Origin: JAAYCU01 sp964642815
GTDB lineage: Bacteria; Planctomycetota; Phycisphaerae; UBA1845; PWPN01
Direction of reading: 5' to 3'
DNA length: 17,533 bases
Assembly: GCA_964642815.1 (NCBI GenBank)
Contig: CAZXSA010000094.1
Location: 1-17,533 of the forward strand
Below the pieces are notes generated by a model. It did not search any database, had not been told where the DNA came from, and saw only the letters and a program-made list of their open reading frames with translations. Position numbers and translations under genes: made by a program. Of the stretch, positions 6,180-15,142 are shown piece after piece (the stretch's first letter is position 1; every line of letters starts with the position of its first letter).

Positions 6180-6271
6180 AACGACGCACGGCCTGATGGT
6201 GTCGAATGATTGAAACAGCGTTGTCCCCGCGAGTTGAACGCGAACAAGCTACTACGCATGAAGAGGTTATC

Positions 6272-8020
6272 ATGATTCGTACGTTTGGGAAGCTGATCGG
6301 ATTTGTTTGCATCGTCTTTAGCCTGGCGGCGTTTTCCGGCCCGCTCAACGCGCAGACATCACCCGACACGGCCCGTTGGCTGCAAGCCGATGCCCAGAAC
6401 CTGCAATGGTTTCGCGAGGCGCGGTTCGGCATTTTTATCTGCTGGGGAATTTCGAGCCTGGAGGGAACCGAGATCGGTTGGTCACGCGGCGGCGAGCGAC
6501 CGGGAGAACCGGGCAAGGGTTCCATCCCGGTCGAGATATACGACAACCTCTACAAGAAGTTCAATCCCACGCAATTCGACGCGAAGCGGTGGATCGCGAC
6601 GGTAAAGAACGCCGGCGCCAAATACATCGTTTTCGTGACCAAGCATCATGACGGTTTTTGCTTCTTCGACAGCAAACTGACCGACTATACGATCATGAGT
6701 TCGCCGTTCAATCGCGATGTGACCGCGGAACTGGCCAAGGCCTGTCACGAGGCCGGCATCAAACTGGGTTTGTATTACTCCGTGGTGGATTGGTATCGCC
6801 CGGACTATTTCGGCAAAACCCGCGCGGATTGGTGTCGCCCGCAATTCATGGCCGACAAATACGAAAGCTATATCCGGTACATGCACGGACAGGTTCGCGA
6901 ATTATGCGAAAACTACGGCGAGGTGGCCGTCGTCTGGTTCGACCTTGGCGGCCAAACCATGCAGCATGCCGAGCTTTGGCAATCCGCGAAGCTCTTTGAG
7001 ACGATTCGCCGCGCTCAGCCGGGGATCCTTATCAACAACCGGATCGGTCTGCCCGGAGACTTCACCACGCCGGAGCAGAGGATCGGCCGCTTTCAGACCG
7101 ATCGGCCTTGGGAATCGTGCATAACCCTCAGCGCCTCGCAATGGTCCTGGAAGCCGAACGAGCCCGTCAAGTCGCTGGCCAGATGCATCTACATCCTGGT
7201 CAAGACCGCGGGGGGCGACGGCAACCTGCTGTTAAACATCGGCCCCATGCCCACGGGCGAACTTGACCCTCGCCAAGCCGCCCGCCTTCAGGAAATCGGC
7301 GATTGGCTGAAACAATACGGCCAGAGCATCTATGGGACGCGCGGCGGACCATTCCGCCCGATGCCCTGGGGAGCGTGCACCTCGCGAGGCAATATGGTTT
7401 ACGTGCATATTCTCGACTGGATCGACGAAACGATCAGGTTGCCGGCCATTAACAGGAAAATCGTGAGCCACTCGGTGTTGACCGGTGGGACCGCCCACGT
7501 GGAGCAGACCGAAAAGGATATCGCAATTTCCCTCCCCGTAAACCAACGTCACCCGTTGGATACCATCGTTGTTCTCCAACTCGATGGTCCGGCCGCGGAT
7601 GCCCAAACCGTTCCATTTGTATCGGGGTCGATAGCCACGGGAAAAAAAGCGACCGCCTCGAGTGTATGTCCCCACTACCCGGATGTCGGGGCGGAGAGCG
7701 CCGTGGATGACGACTACTCGACTTCCTGGTGCCCTGATCGACCACAACCGCAAGCGTGGATGGAGGTGGACCTCGGCAAGACCGAGACGATTGGCCGGGC
7801 CCGCCTCAGTGAGCCATTTGATAACGTCCAGGAATTCCAAATTCAGTATAAAGAGGGCAACGAATGGCGGACCTTTGCCGGCGGCGCCACGATCGGCAAC
7901 CAGTTAACGTTGGACTTCACCCCCATCGTGGCCCGTTTCGTCCGGCTCCATATCACCAGGAAAACCGGGGCCATGGAGATCAGCGAATTTCAGCTTTTCC
8001 CTCCGGCCAAGGATAGATAA
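6272..8020 (+). CDS. exported alpha-L-fucosidase, GH29, with F5/8-type C domain
   Basis: The enzyme should remove terminal alpha-L-fucose from glycans outside the cytoplasm. From ATG 6272 (AAGAGG at 6261-6266, spacing 5) it has 582 residues. It starts with a signal peptide ending near SGPLNAQT. The GH29 barrel follows, with WFREARFGIFICWG, KYIVFVTKHHDGFCFFDS and GLYYSVVDW. The probable nucleophile is D224 in VVWFDLGG, and GGDGNLLLNIGPMPTGEL closes the barrel. Residues from about 452 to the end (ATGKKATASSV, AVDDDYSTSWCPD, WMEVDLGKTETIGRARLSE) form a discoidin/F5-8 type C (CBM32-like) module that likely binds sugar. It is the first gene of a plus-strand glycan-degradation group; 590 nt, including a gene fragment, separate it from the next. 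Confidence 0.93.
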   Translation: MIRTFGKLIGFVCIVFSLAAFSGPLNAQTSPDTARWLQADAQNLQWFREARFGIFICWGISSLEGTEIGWSRGGERPGEPGKGSIPVEIYDNLYKKFNPTQFDAKRWIATVKNAGAKYIVFVTKHHDGFCFFDSKLTDYTIMSSPFNRDVTAELAKACHEAGIKLGLYYSVVDWYRPDYFGKTRADWCRPQFMADKYESYIRYMHGQVRELCENYGEVAVVWFDLGGQTMQHAELWQSAKLFETIRRAQPGILINNRIGLPGDFTTPEQRIGRFQTDRPWESCITLSASQWSWKPNEPVKSLARCIYILVKTAGGDGNLLLNIGPMPTGELDPRQAARLQEIGDWLKQYGQSIYGTRGGPFRPMPWGACTSRGNMVYVHILDWIDETIRLPAINRKIVSHSVLTGGTAHVEQTEKDIAISLPVNQRHPLDTIVVLQLDGPAADAQTVPFVSGSIATGKKATASSVCPHYPDVGAESAVDDDYSTSWCPDRPQPQAWMEVDLGKTETIGRARLSEPFDNVQEFQIQYKEGNEWRTFAGGATIGNQLTLDFTPIVARFVRLHITRKTGAMEISEFQLFPPAKDR

Positions 8021-8083
8021 TGGGCCACTGGTGACGATCTGGTCCTCTTCTCCGACATGCGGGCCCCGGCTACGTTGTCGAAC

Positions 8084-8356
8084 CTAATTTTGCATGCGGA
8101 TCATGGCGGTTGCGGCCCAGAGGACAGCACATTGGCCGTGCATATCTCCCACCGGTTTCCAGGGCTGTGGTTTCCCCTCGCACGAAATGCCGCTGACATT
8201 TCCCACGTCCCCTTTTTCATCAACATAATCCGTAAGGGCGACCCCGGCATGTTTCACAACTTGTCGGTATCGCTTGTCGGGCAACAATCCCTCGCAAACA
8301 CCCTGGGCTATGGCAAAGATGAGCATGCAGTTCCTTACGACTTCTGTCGTCGTCTC
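8084..8356 (-). pseudogene. degenerate fragment resembling the C-terminus of a GH105/GH88-type glycoside hydrolase
   Basis: On the minus strand an open stretch of about 90 codons begins just after an in-frame TAA. It reads through NCMLIFAIAQGVCEGLLPDK, RYRQVVKHAGVALTDYVDE, KGDVGNVS and DMHGQCAVLWAATAMIR to a TAG at 8084-8086. The order 'A.GV..GLLP...Y..VV..A...L...VD..G..G.V...........G.CA.L.A..' matches the end of unsaturated-uronyl hydrolases of the YteR/GH105 type. The rest of such an enzyme is missing upstream, so it is probably a pseudogene remnant. A pectin-related activity would fit the neighbouring genes, although the fragment runs in the opposite direction. The family call is by eye. 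Confidence 0.45.
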
Positions 8357-8467
8357 TTACGCATTTGTGATTATGCCCTGAACACGTGTATCCGTACCAA
8401 CATGCCTGACACCTTATCCTACGCGCAAGGTTGATCGTCATTATCCCTTCTTGTTACTTCACGATAA

Positions 8468-8529
8468 GCCATCGCCTAACATAACCCCGATCATCGTCAA
8501 GAAAATGATCGAGATATCAAGCCGATGGC
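8468..8529 (+). promoter_or_regulatory. nested inverted repeats upstream of the beta-helix gene
   Basis: An outer pair, GCCATCG (8468-8474) and CGATGGC (8523-8529), encloses an inner pair, CGATCAT (8488-8494) and ATGATCG (8505-8511), which has a 10-nt loop. All four arms are perfect 7-mers. The element lies 80-140 nt before the start of the beta-helix gene. It could be a folded leader or paired operators. Nothing else is recognised in 8357-8610. Confidence 0.3.
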
Positions 8530-8610
8530 AGTCGCGTTGCCGCAGGTTGCCCATATAAACTCCGTCTGATAGGCTGGTCCCCTGTTTCTAATTTCCAAGG
8601 AGTGCCAATC

Positions 8611-10374
8611 ATGATAACCACGATGCTGTTCGTTGCGGCGATATCCACGCTGAACACGGAGCCGGCCAGCCGGCCGTCGGATAGTCAACCACGGGTGCGC
8701 TGGAACGCGGTGGAGATGGGCGCGGTCGCCGATGGCAAAACGGATAATACGGCGGTGTTCCAGAAAGCCCTGGACCTGGCCGGCGAGGCCGGTGGCGGTA
8801 TCGTCGAAGTTCCCTCCGGGCAATATCGTCTGGACGGCACGCTCTCCATTCCCGCAGGAGTGACGTTGCAGGGAACATATCGGGTGCCGCCGACGGCCTG
8901 GGGCAAGAACGCAAAACCGGATGGCACCATGCTCCTGGCCTATGCCGGTCGAGGTTCCGAGGAGGGCCCTCCCTTCATTCGTCTGGCGGGTCAGAACTCC
9001 GCCATCTCCGGAGTGGTGGTGAGTTACCCGGAATGGAAACCGTCCGACGTGCCTCCCGTGCCGTATCCTCCCTGCGTGGAATCCGTTAATACGCTGAATG
9101 TCGGGATCGAGAATTGTTGCTTTCTGAACCCCTACATCGCCATCAGAATGATCCTCGCCCATCGGCACCTGATTCGCAATGTCACCGGCTACCCCAGCAA
9201 ATGCGGCATCTACGTGGACCAGTGCATGGATATCGGCCACATCGAGAATATCCATTTCTGGCCCTTTGGAGTGATATACAATCCAGACGACCCCTATTGC
9301 AAATGGGTCAATACGCAGGGAGTAGCCTTTGAGTTCGGTCGGACGGATTGGCACTACGTTTTCAACACCTTCTGTTTCGGCTACGGCGTGGGCTACAAGT
9401 TCTCCAAAACGAAAACCGGCAGCACGAACGGCAACTTTCTGGGCCTGGGGGCCGACTCCTGTCGTCGAGCCGTGCTCGTCGAGCAGGCCCAAGCGCCCGG
9501 ATTGCTGATCACCAATGGGGAGTTCGTGGGCCGCTGGAGCAGCACCGATTCGGTTTGCCTCGAAATCGGCCCGGAGATGGAAGGGAAAGTGAGCCTGGTC
9601 AACTGCTCATTCTGGGGTCCGATTGACCGTTGCGTCTGGATGCGCAGCCCCGTGGGCCAGTTCACCGCCAGCGCCTGCACCTTCGTGGACTGGGATAATC
9701 GGGGCGAGGGGTCGCCGGCCATTCAACTCGATGCCGGGAAGGCTATCGTACAGGGTTGCACGTTCACGCGCTATGGCTTGAACGTTCGGGTCGGCCAACA
9801 GGTCCGTTCGGCCATTTTGTGCGCCAATCAGGCCACCGACGGTTTTCGCGTCGAGAACCATGCGGGCCATCGGGTGCAAATGTCGGCCAACGAGCCGCCC
9901 ATGGAAATGAGCGACGAGGCCAAGGCGCATTATCGTATCCAGGTGGGCGCCGTCGGCGACGGGCCGTTCCTGGAAGGATGGTATGAACGGGAACGGATCG
10001 GCAAGGAGGGGGAAGTGACGATGCGCTGGTCCAAGACGAGTTCGCGAATGATCCTTCCGGTGATCCCCGGCAAGCCGTACGAGATCAGCATCGAGGTCAA
10101 CGTCCCCGATCAGGCCGAAGCGCCTGACGCGGGCCTCTATCTTGAAGACAAACGAATCGCGGAGTTGCCAAAAGGCGCCGCGACACTGAAGGTTCAACTG
10201 GCTCCCTGCGCCTCCGAGCGCATCATGCTGGAGCTGCGTTGTCGTGGCTGGGTGCCCAAAAAGCTTGTTCCCGGCTCCCAGGATCCGCGCACGCTTGGCG
10301 TCAGCGTCTTCTCGATTGTTCTGCGCGCCGAAGGAGCGACAAGCGAGGTCTTCGACGCCAACAAGGGAGAGTAA
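8611..10374 (+). CDS. exported pectate-lyase-like right-handed beta-helix protein
   Basis: From ATG 8611 (AAGGAG at 8597-8602, spacing 8) the product has 587 residues with a short N-terminal hydrophobic leader. The opening block VEMGAVADGKTDNTAVFQKA followed by GGGIVEVPSGQYRLDGTLSI is the signature of the Pectate_lyase_3/GH28-related fold. Residues about 110-430 continue as repeated short beta-helix turns (NTLNVGIENCCFLNPYIAIR, HRHLIRNVTGYPSKCGIYVD). A beta-sandwich-like tail (about 435-587, including GWYERERIGKEGEVTMRW) may bind carbohydrate. Whether it is a lyase, a hydrolase or a non-catalytic binder cannot be told from sequence alone. The next gene starts 41 nt downstream, so the two are probably co-transcribed. 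Confidence 0.85.
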   Translation: MITTMLFVAAISTLNTEPASRPSDSQPRVRWNAVEMGAVADGKTDNTAVFQKALDLAGEAGGGIVEVPSGQYRLDGTLSIPAGVTLQGTYRVPPTAWGKNAKPDGTMLLAYAGRGSEEGPPFIRLAGQNSAISGVVVSYPEWKPSDVPPVPYPPCVESVNTLNVGIENCCFLNPYIAIRMILAHRHLIRNVTGYPSKCGIYVDQCMDIGHIENIHFWPFGVIYNPDDPYCKWVNTQGVAFEFGRTDWHYVFNTFCFGYGVGYKFSKTKTGSTNGNFLGLGADSCRRAVLVEQAQAPGLLITNGEFVGRWSSTDSVCLEIGPEMEGKVSLVNCSFWGPIDRCVWMRSPVGQFTASACTFVDWDNRGEGSPAIQLDAGKAIVQGCTFTRYGLNVRVGQQVRSAILCANQATDGFRVENHAGHRVQMSANEPPMEMSDEAKAHYRIQVGAVGDGPFLEGWYERERIGKEGEVTMRWSKTSSRMILPVIPGKPYEISIEVNVPDQAEAPDAGLYLEDKRIAELPKGAATLKVQLAPCASERIMLELRCRGWVPKKLVPGSQDPRTLGVSVFSIVLRAEGATSEVFDANKGE

Positions 10375-10415
10375 CACCGTGGAATCACGCGGGTTGTCAT
10401 CTGGAGTTACCCATA

Positions 10416-13400
10416 ATGTCTAGAGTCTGGTTCTTTCGTCATCTTCAATGGAGTTCGCTTGTTATCATGGGTTCTCTTATGGGTTATGCCCATGCCGAGG
10501 AGAAAACCCCGCCGGCTACTCCAGCGGATCAGTCGAGCCTCAAGGGCGAAATCGATCTGACCAAACTGGGGTATCAACGGAGCGAGCAGGGCAACGTCGC
10601 CCTGTTGAACGGCGATTGGGCAGGGCAGGATCGAGCGGTCATCGACACACTGGCCGCCGCGTTGCGGAATAGAAATTACAACGTCACCCTGATCGACGCC
10701 GAGGCATTCCTCGATCCAAGGGTTGTCACGCCCGAGCGGTTTGATCTGCTCGTGGTCACCGGCGGCCGACAACTGCCGGTCGAGTTAGGCGGAACGCTGA
10801 GACGCTATCTTGATAGTCGCGGAAACCTGCTCGTCCTCGGCGCACCGCTGTTCGCCGAACCGCATTGCCGCCTCGCCGGCCGGTGGATAACCGCCGCCGA
10901 GCTGCAAGCCACGCTGAACGCCACGCCGACGGCGAAGATGCTATTCGACTTCGAGTCCGGCGGTTTGGAAGCATGGTCCCGCGAAAGCAACGATCCGGGA
11001 AGCCCTGTTGCATTGGAGATCACCGATGAAGGGGCCGCCGGTTCCAAGCGAGCCATGCACGTCAAGATCACCAATCTAACCAATTGGGAGACCTTCGCGA
11101 GCCCCGCGCTGCCTCAAGGTAGTGTACCGCCGGAACACGTGTTGACCTGTTTCTGGGCCAAAGGTGGTCCGCAGACCACGCACTTGGCCGTCGGATGGAA
11201 GGAACGGGACGGCAGCCGTTGGATCACGACGGTGCCGCTGACCACGCAATGGCGGTATTACGTACTCCCGCCCGGGCGCTTTCCTTATTGGCACGACAGC
11301 GCGACTGGCGAGAAACGCGGCAAACCGGGCGATCAGGTCAATCCCGCAAACGGCGGGTCGATCCGATTCGGCCTGGCCCTCTCGCATACCGGCCCGCAAT
11401 TCGGAGATCACGAGTTCTGGGTTGACCAGGTGGGCGTGGCGCCCAGTTCGGTGGGTGAGATGACCGAACCGCCGCCGGTGGATTTCCCGGTGACCGACCT
11501 GCTTTGGCCGACCTACAAGTGTTATGTGACCGAGGACATCGGCCAAATCCGTCCTAACGGTATGCAGGCAATGATTGGCGATCGCGATTTGCCTATCGCG
11601 CGACACCTCTGGTGTCCTCACCAGCGGCCGCAGGGTACGGGATTTAACAAGAAACGCGCTTGGCGGATGATTACGGTGGCCGAAGCGATCGGTAGTGATC
11701 GCGGTTTTCGCGGGCCGGCTTTGGCCGTCATGGTCAATCAACCTTCGCAAGGCCGTGCCCACGCCTGGGCGACGTTGGGTTCGGAGGATACGGCCTTTCT
11801 GGCCGCGCCGGAAACGGTCAACGCCCTTGCAAGCGTGGCCGAACGCATGATTGAGGGCCTTTATCTGCTTGAAGGTGGCAGTGAGTTCTATACCTATTTT
11901 CAGGGTGAACCGATCCGGTTGGGAGCCCGTGTGGTCCATGCCCGCCGCGGCGATCAAGCACAAATCAGTCTTCGTCTTCGAGTCAATGCGGGCGAAACCG
12001 AGGTGTTTTCCCAGACGAACCCAATCACCGCTCGCGCGGGCGACGCGCCGGCCGTCCTCGAATGTTCCTGGAAGCCGGACCGCCTCGACCCCGATGGTTA
12101 TACCGTCGCCGCGGAGTTGATCCGCGACAACCGGGTCATCGACCGCGTGGTTCACGATCTGGGGGTATATGAACCGAAAACCGATCCACGATTCGTGGAG
12201 GCTCGCGACGGCGATTTTTATCTGGATGGCCGTAAGTGGTACCCCTTTGGCGTAAACCACATGCCCTCCAGCGGAATCGGTTTCGCCATCGAGGATAAAC
12301 TCTACTTTGAGCAATATTTGAGCGACCGGAGCTACGATCCGGATATCTTCGATCGCGAGTTAGGCCGCATCAAGGCGATGGGCATGAACATGGTCAGCGC
12401 GTTCATCTACCACGGGATGAACGCCGACCGAAATCTGGTCGATTACCTTCGTCGTTGCGACAAGCATGGCCTAAAGGTGAATCTCTCGCTACGACCGGGT
12501 ACCCCGATGGACTTTGAGTGGCCGAATATTCGCCAGATGATCGTGGACAATCGCCTCGCCGAGAATGACACGGTGTTTGCCTATGATCTGGCGTGGGAAC
12601 CGTTCATCGGCCGCCATGCTGAACGAAAGCGGTGGGACAAGCAATGGGACGAGTGGGTTCAGCGGCGTTACGGCTCGATCGAAAACGCCGAACAGGTCTG
12701 GTCATTCGATGCGCCGCGCAACAAAGATGGGTCTCTCACCAACCCAACCGATGACCAGTGTGGTGCCGACGGCCCTTGGCGCAAGCAGGTCGTGGACTAC
12801 CGCCGCTTCATTGACGAACTGGTGGACAAGCATTACAGCGAGGCTCGGCGGCTGGTGCATTCCGTTGACCCCAATCACCTGGTCAGCTTCCGGATGACGA
12901 TGGCCGGCGATCCGACGCTCAATCAGTCGATCAACATGCCCTATGATTTTCGTAGTTTGATCAAAGGGGTGGACATCTTCGAGCCCGAGGGTTACGGGCG
13001 TATTGGGGATTGGGAGCGAATCCGACCAGGTCTGTTCACGGTCGCTTATGCCCGGGCGGTCGATCCGACCAAGCCGATCATGTGGGCCGAATTCGGCATG
13101 AGCGCATGGGATCGCGAGGCCATGGAGAGCAGTCCGGCAAGATTGGAGTCTGTCGGCCGATTCTACGAGGACTTCCTCAAGATGGTGATGCAGAGCGGGG
13201 CGAACGGGGCGGTGAGCTGGTGGTATCCCGGCGGCTTTCGGGTGAACGAGAACAGCGATTACGGCATCATCAACTGCGACGGGACCGACCGGCCGGCCAC
13301 CAAAGTCATTCGTGAGTTCGCTCCCAGGATGACCAGCCCTCGCGAAATCCCCCAGCCTGATGTGTGGATCGAGTACGACCCTGACGACCCGGCGGGTATC

Positions 13401-13484
13401 GAGGGAATCTATAAAAAGGTCGGACCACGATTCTGGCAGGCCATCGACGCGGGCAAGTTCCCGGGCCTGAGGGCAAAAGAATAG
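10416..13484 (+). CDS. large exported multidomain glycosidase with a clan GH-A-like barrel
   Basis: From ATG 10416 (GGAG at 10403-10406, spacing 9) the product has 1022 residues and a signal peptide ending near GYAHAEE. Residues about 45-170 look like a class I glutamine-amidotransferase-like fold (TIDAL-type layout with FDLLVVTGGRQLP and GNLLVLGAPLF). It is split from its later part by a jelly-roll carbohydrate-binding-like insert at about 175-345 (FDFESGGLEAWS ... HEFWVDQVGVAP). After a beta-sandwich linker, residues about 590-975 form a TIM barrel (YLDGRKWYPFGVNHMPSS). The probable acid/base is E728 in AYDLAWEPF and the probable nucleophile E892 in PIMWAEFGMS. The overall plan recalls GH5/GH42/GH2-type beta-glycosidases, but the exact family and substrate are not recognisable. 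It likely works with the two upstream enzymes. Confidence 0.8.
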   Translation: MSRVWFFRHLQWSSLVIMGSLMGYAHAEEKTPPATPADQSSLKGEIDLTKLGYQRSEQGNVALLNGDWAGQDRAVIDTLAAALRNRNYNVTLIDAEAFLDPRVVTPERFDLLVVTGGRQLPVELGGTLRRYLDSRGNLLVLGAPLFAEPHCRLAGRWITAAELQATLNATPTAKMLFDFESGGLEAWSRESNDPGSPVALEITDEGAAGSKRAMHVKITNLTNWETFASPALPQGSVPPEHVLTCFWAKGGPQTTHLAVGWKERDGSRWITTVPLTTQWRYYVLPPGRFPYWHDSATGEKRGKPGDQVNPANGGSIRFGLALSHTGPQFGDHEFWVDQVGVAPSSVGEMTEPPPVDFPVTDLLWPTYKCYVTEDIGQIRPNGMQAMIGDRDLPIARHLWCPHQRPQGTGFNKKRAWRMITVAEAIGSDRGFRGPALAVMVNQPSQGRAHAWATLGSEDTAFLAAPETVNALASVAERMIEGLYLLEGGSEFYTYFQGEPIRLGARVVHARRGDQAQISLRLRVNAGETEVFSQTNPITARAGDAPAVLECSWKPDRLDPDGYTVAAELIRDNRVIDRVVHDLGVYEPKTDPRFVEARDGDFYLDGRKWYPFGVNHMPSSGIGFAIEDKLYFEQYLSDRSYDPDIFDRELGRIKAMGMNMVSAFIYHGMNADRNLVDYLRRCDKHGLKVNLSLRPGTPMDFEWPNIRQMIVDNRLAENDTVFAYDLAWEPFIGRHAERKRWDKQWDEWVQRRYGSIENAEQVWSFDAPRNKDGSLTNPTDDQCGADGPWRKQVVDYRRFIDELVDKHYSEARRLVHSVDPNHLVSFRMTMAGDPTLNQSINMPYDFRSLIKGVDIFEPEGYGRIGDWERIRPGLFTVAYARAVDPTKPIMWAEFGMSAWDREAMESSPARLESVGRFYEDFLKMVMQSGANGAVSWWYPGGFRVNENSDYGIINCDGTDRPATKVIREFAPRMTSPREIPQPDVWIEYDPDDPAGIEGIYKKVGPRFWQAIDAGKFPGLRAKE

Positions 13485-13690
13485 GGTGGCTTGCTCCAAG
13501 CGGTTTGCGGATGGGGTTTATCGCGACCGGATCCGGAGGGATTCGTTGACCACCACCAAGGGTATTGCTTTCGCTGACCGAACGTTGGCCGCGACAAGGC
13601 CATGATCTGGATTGAACTTGCCTCTGCTCTTCATGATTATTCATGGATGGGTAACCCTCCTTGGCGGTTTGAGTTGTTACGGCAATCGTT

Positions 13691-15142
13691 TCATTCCGCG
13701 CAATCCGGATCGGCCGGCACGCTCGCCCCACTCATGCACCGCTGGAAAACGCGCACATCGTCCTGGTCCACGTCCGGATCACTGTCCATTTTGGTATCCT
13801 GACAATCCGGGCGGTTCTGCGAAACACCCGAACCGCTCAGGCATGCTTGCAAGTGGCCGAAGTCTTCCAGGTCGACATCGTGGTCGCCGTCAAAATCGCC
13901 GTTAACTCCGGCTTGGGTAACAAAGAATATATTCGTGGCCGCTTCCGAGGGAGGATAAGACAGCGACCCCGACCTCACGCGATAGAAATATTGTCGATTC
14001 GGTGCCAGATGAGTCAACTGTATGGCGTGTGATTGGACCGAGGCAACATCCTCGATGGTACATCCATAACCGGTCGTGACGCCGTAGTCGACACTCGAAG
14101 AAAGCGAGCCGGCGGTATCCCACCGAACAGTCGCCTGTGTTGCCCCGATCGATTCCGCCCTCAGGTTAGCCAGTTGCCAGGGTGTGAGGTAAACACGCAT
14201 GGGCGACCCCTCGGAAGTCGTGACGATATCTCCACCGTTCCGGGCATAACAAATCCCCTCACCCTGAGGCTCGCCGGACAAACTGATCACCCGCGGGGTT
14301 TGCCCGAAAACAGTGTTGAATGGCTGGCCTTCGGGAAGAATAAACTCATAGGCGGAGTTGTAGGCGCGAATCAGGACACGCCGACCTTCCGCATCGACGT
14401 CGGCACCGGTGGTCTGAACCGAAAGGATCGGAGTAAGATCGGTAACGAACGTCAGAACGTGAATCACGCCGCTGTTCCAGGTGATCGACGCGGCCGGCAG
14501 CATGAAGACCCGAATCGCCGCGGTACCGTCGTTGGTCCGCTTGGTCACTACGTAGAAATCGCCGCTGACCGGATGGACCAACAGGCTCTCGGCATCGTAC
14601 CGCTCATCGTTCGTATCCGCCGGCTGAAACGGAACGCTGGAATCCGGATATTCAAAGCGCATCGTCTCGAAAGCGGTACTCAAGCTGACGGTGGGGCCGT
14701 CGGGGTCGATGGTCGGTTCGCTGAATCGATGAATTTGCTTATCGGTACGGCTACAGGGCGGGTTATCCCCCCCGTCGAAGAGATAGATCAGGCCGGCCGG
14801 CCCGTTGGCGATGTCCTCCCAATCGACACTCGACGCCCCCGGGAGATCGACGTAGCCCATGTTTTTGGCCGTCCCGGCGCTGATGTCCGCGGCCGACATA
14901 CGAAATACCCATACGCGGGGGCCTGCACCGGAGTCCTCGTTGGTCCAATAGAGATTCGCATTCATTCGGCTGGGAACAACCCCGCTTGATTCCTGCACCT
15001 GGCTGGTATCCAGTGCCGCCGCCAGGTTATGCGGGCCGTAGACATGCGTGGTCCACTGCCCCCAGGTTACAAGTGGTGATAACCAACAGACCAGCGGAAC
15101 CAGCCACAAACCCGGATCATGGAGTCTTATAATGCTCCTCAA
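13691..15142 (-). CDS. secreted beta-propeller-like protein with FnIII-like domain and dockerin-like tail
   Basis: The 483-residue product starts at TTG 15142, preceded by GGGGA with a 7-nt spacing; no in-frame ATG precedes the signal peptide (GLWLVPLVCWLSPLVTWG). Residues about 45-320 contain ESSGVVPSRMNANLYWTNEDSG and VDWEDIANGPAGLIYLFDGG. This pattern is seen in calcium-dependent beta-propeller proteins that carry a DWEDIA...DGGDN motif. Residues about 325-410 resemble a fibronectin type III domain (TQATVRWDTAG, LTHLAPNRQYFYRVRSG). From about 412 the tail has two Asp-rich calcium-loop-like units (FDGDHDVDLEDF and DSDPDVDQDDVRVF), like dockerin type I repeats. It is convergent with the glycosidase gene. 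The 206 nt between their stops contain no clear terminator. Confidence 0.75.
   Translation of the reverse strand: MRSIIRLHDPGLWLVPLVCWLSPLVTWGQWTTHVYGPHNLAAALDTSQVQESSGVVPSRMNANLYWTNEDSGAGPRVWVFRMSAADISAGTAKNMGYVDLPGASSVDWEDIANGPAGLIYLFDGGDNPPCSRTDKQIHRFSEPTIDPDGPTVSLSTAFETMRFEYPDSSVPFQPADTNDERYDAESLLVHPVSGDFYVVTKRTNDGTAAIRVFMLPAASITWNSGVIHVLTFVTDLTPILSVQTTGADVDAEGRRVLIRAYNSAYEFILPEGQPFNTVFGQTPRVISLSGEPQGEGICYARNGGDIVTTSEGSPMRVYLTPWQLANLRAESIGATQATVRWDTAGSLSSSVDYGVTTGYGCTIEDVASVQSHAIQLTHLAPNRQYFYRVRSGSLSYPPSEAATNIFFVTQAGVNGDFDGDHDVDLEDFGHLQACLSGSGVSQNRPDCQDTKMDSDPDVDQDDVRVFQRCMSGASVPADPDCAE

Noticed and set aside
11076..12314. 412-codon open frame on the minus strand opposite the large glycosidase
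   Set aside because: The sense strand carries the catalytic motifs; the antisense translation resembles no protein and has no start signals.
14033..14989. 318-codon open frame on the plus strand opposite the dockerin-like gene
   Set aside because: The minus strand has a signal peptide and clear domain motifs; the plus frame gives low-complexity sequence rich in Arg and Gly with no domain pattern.
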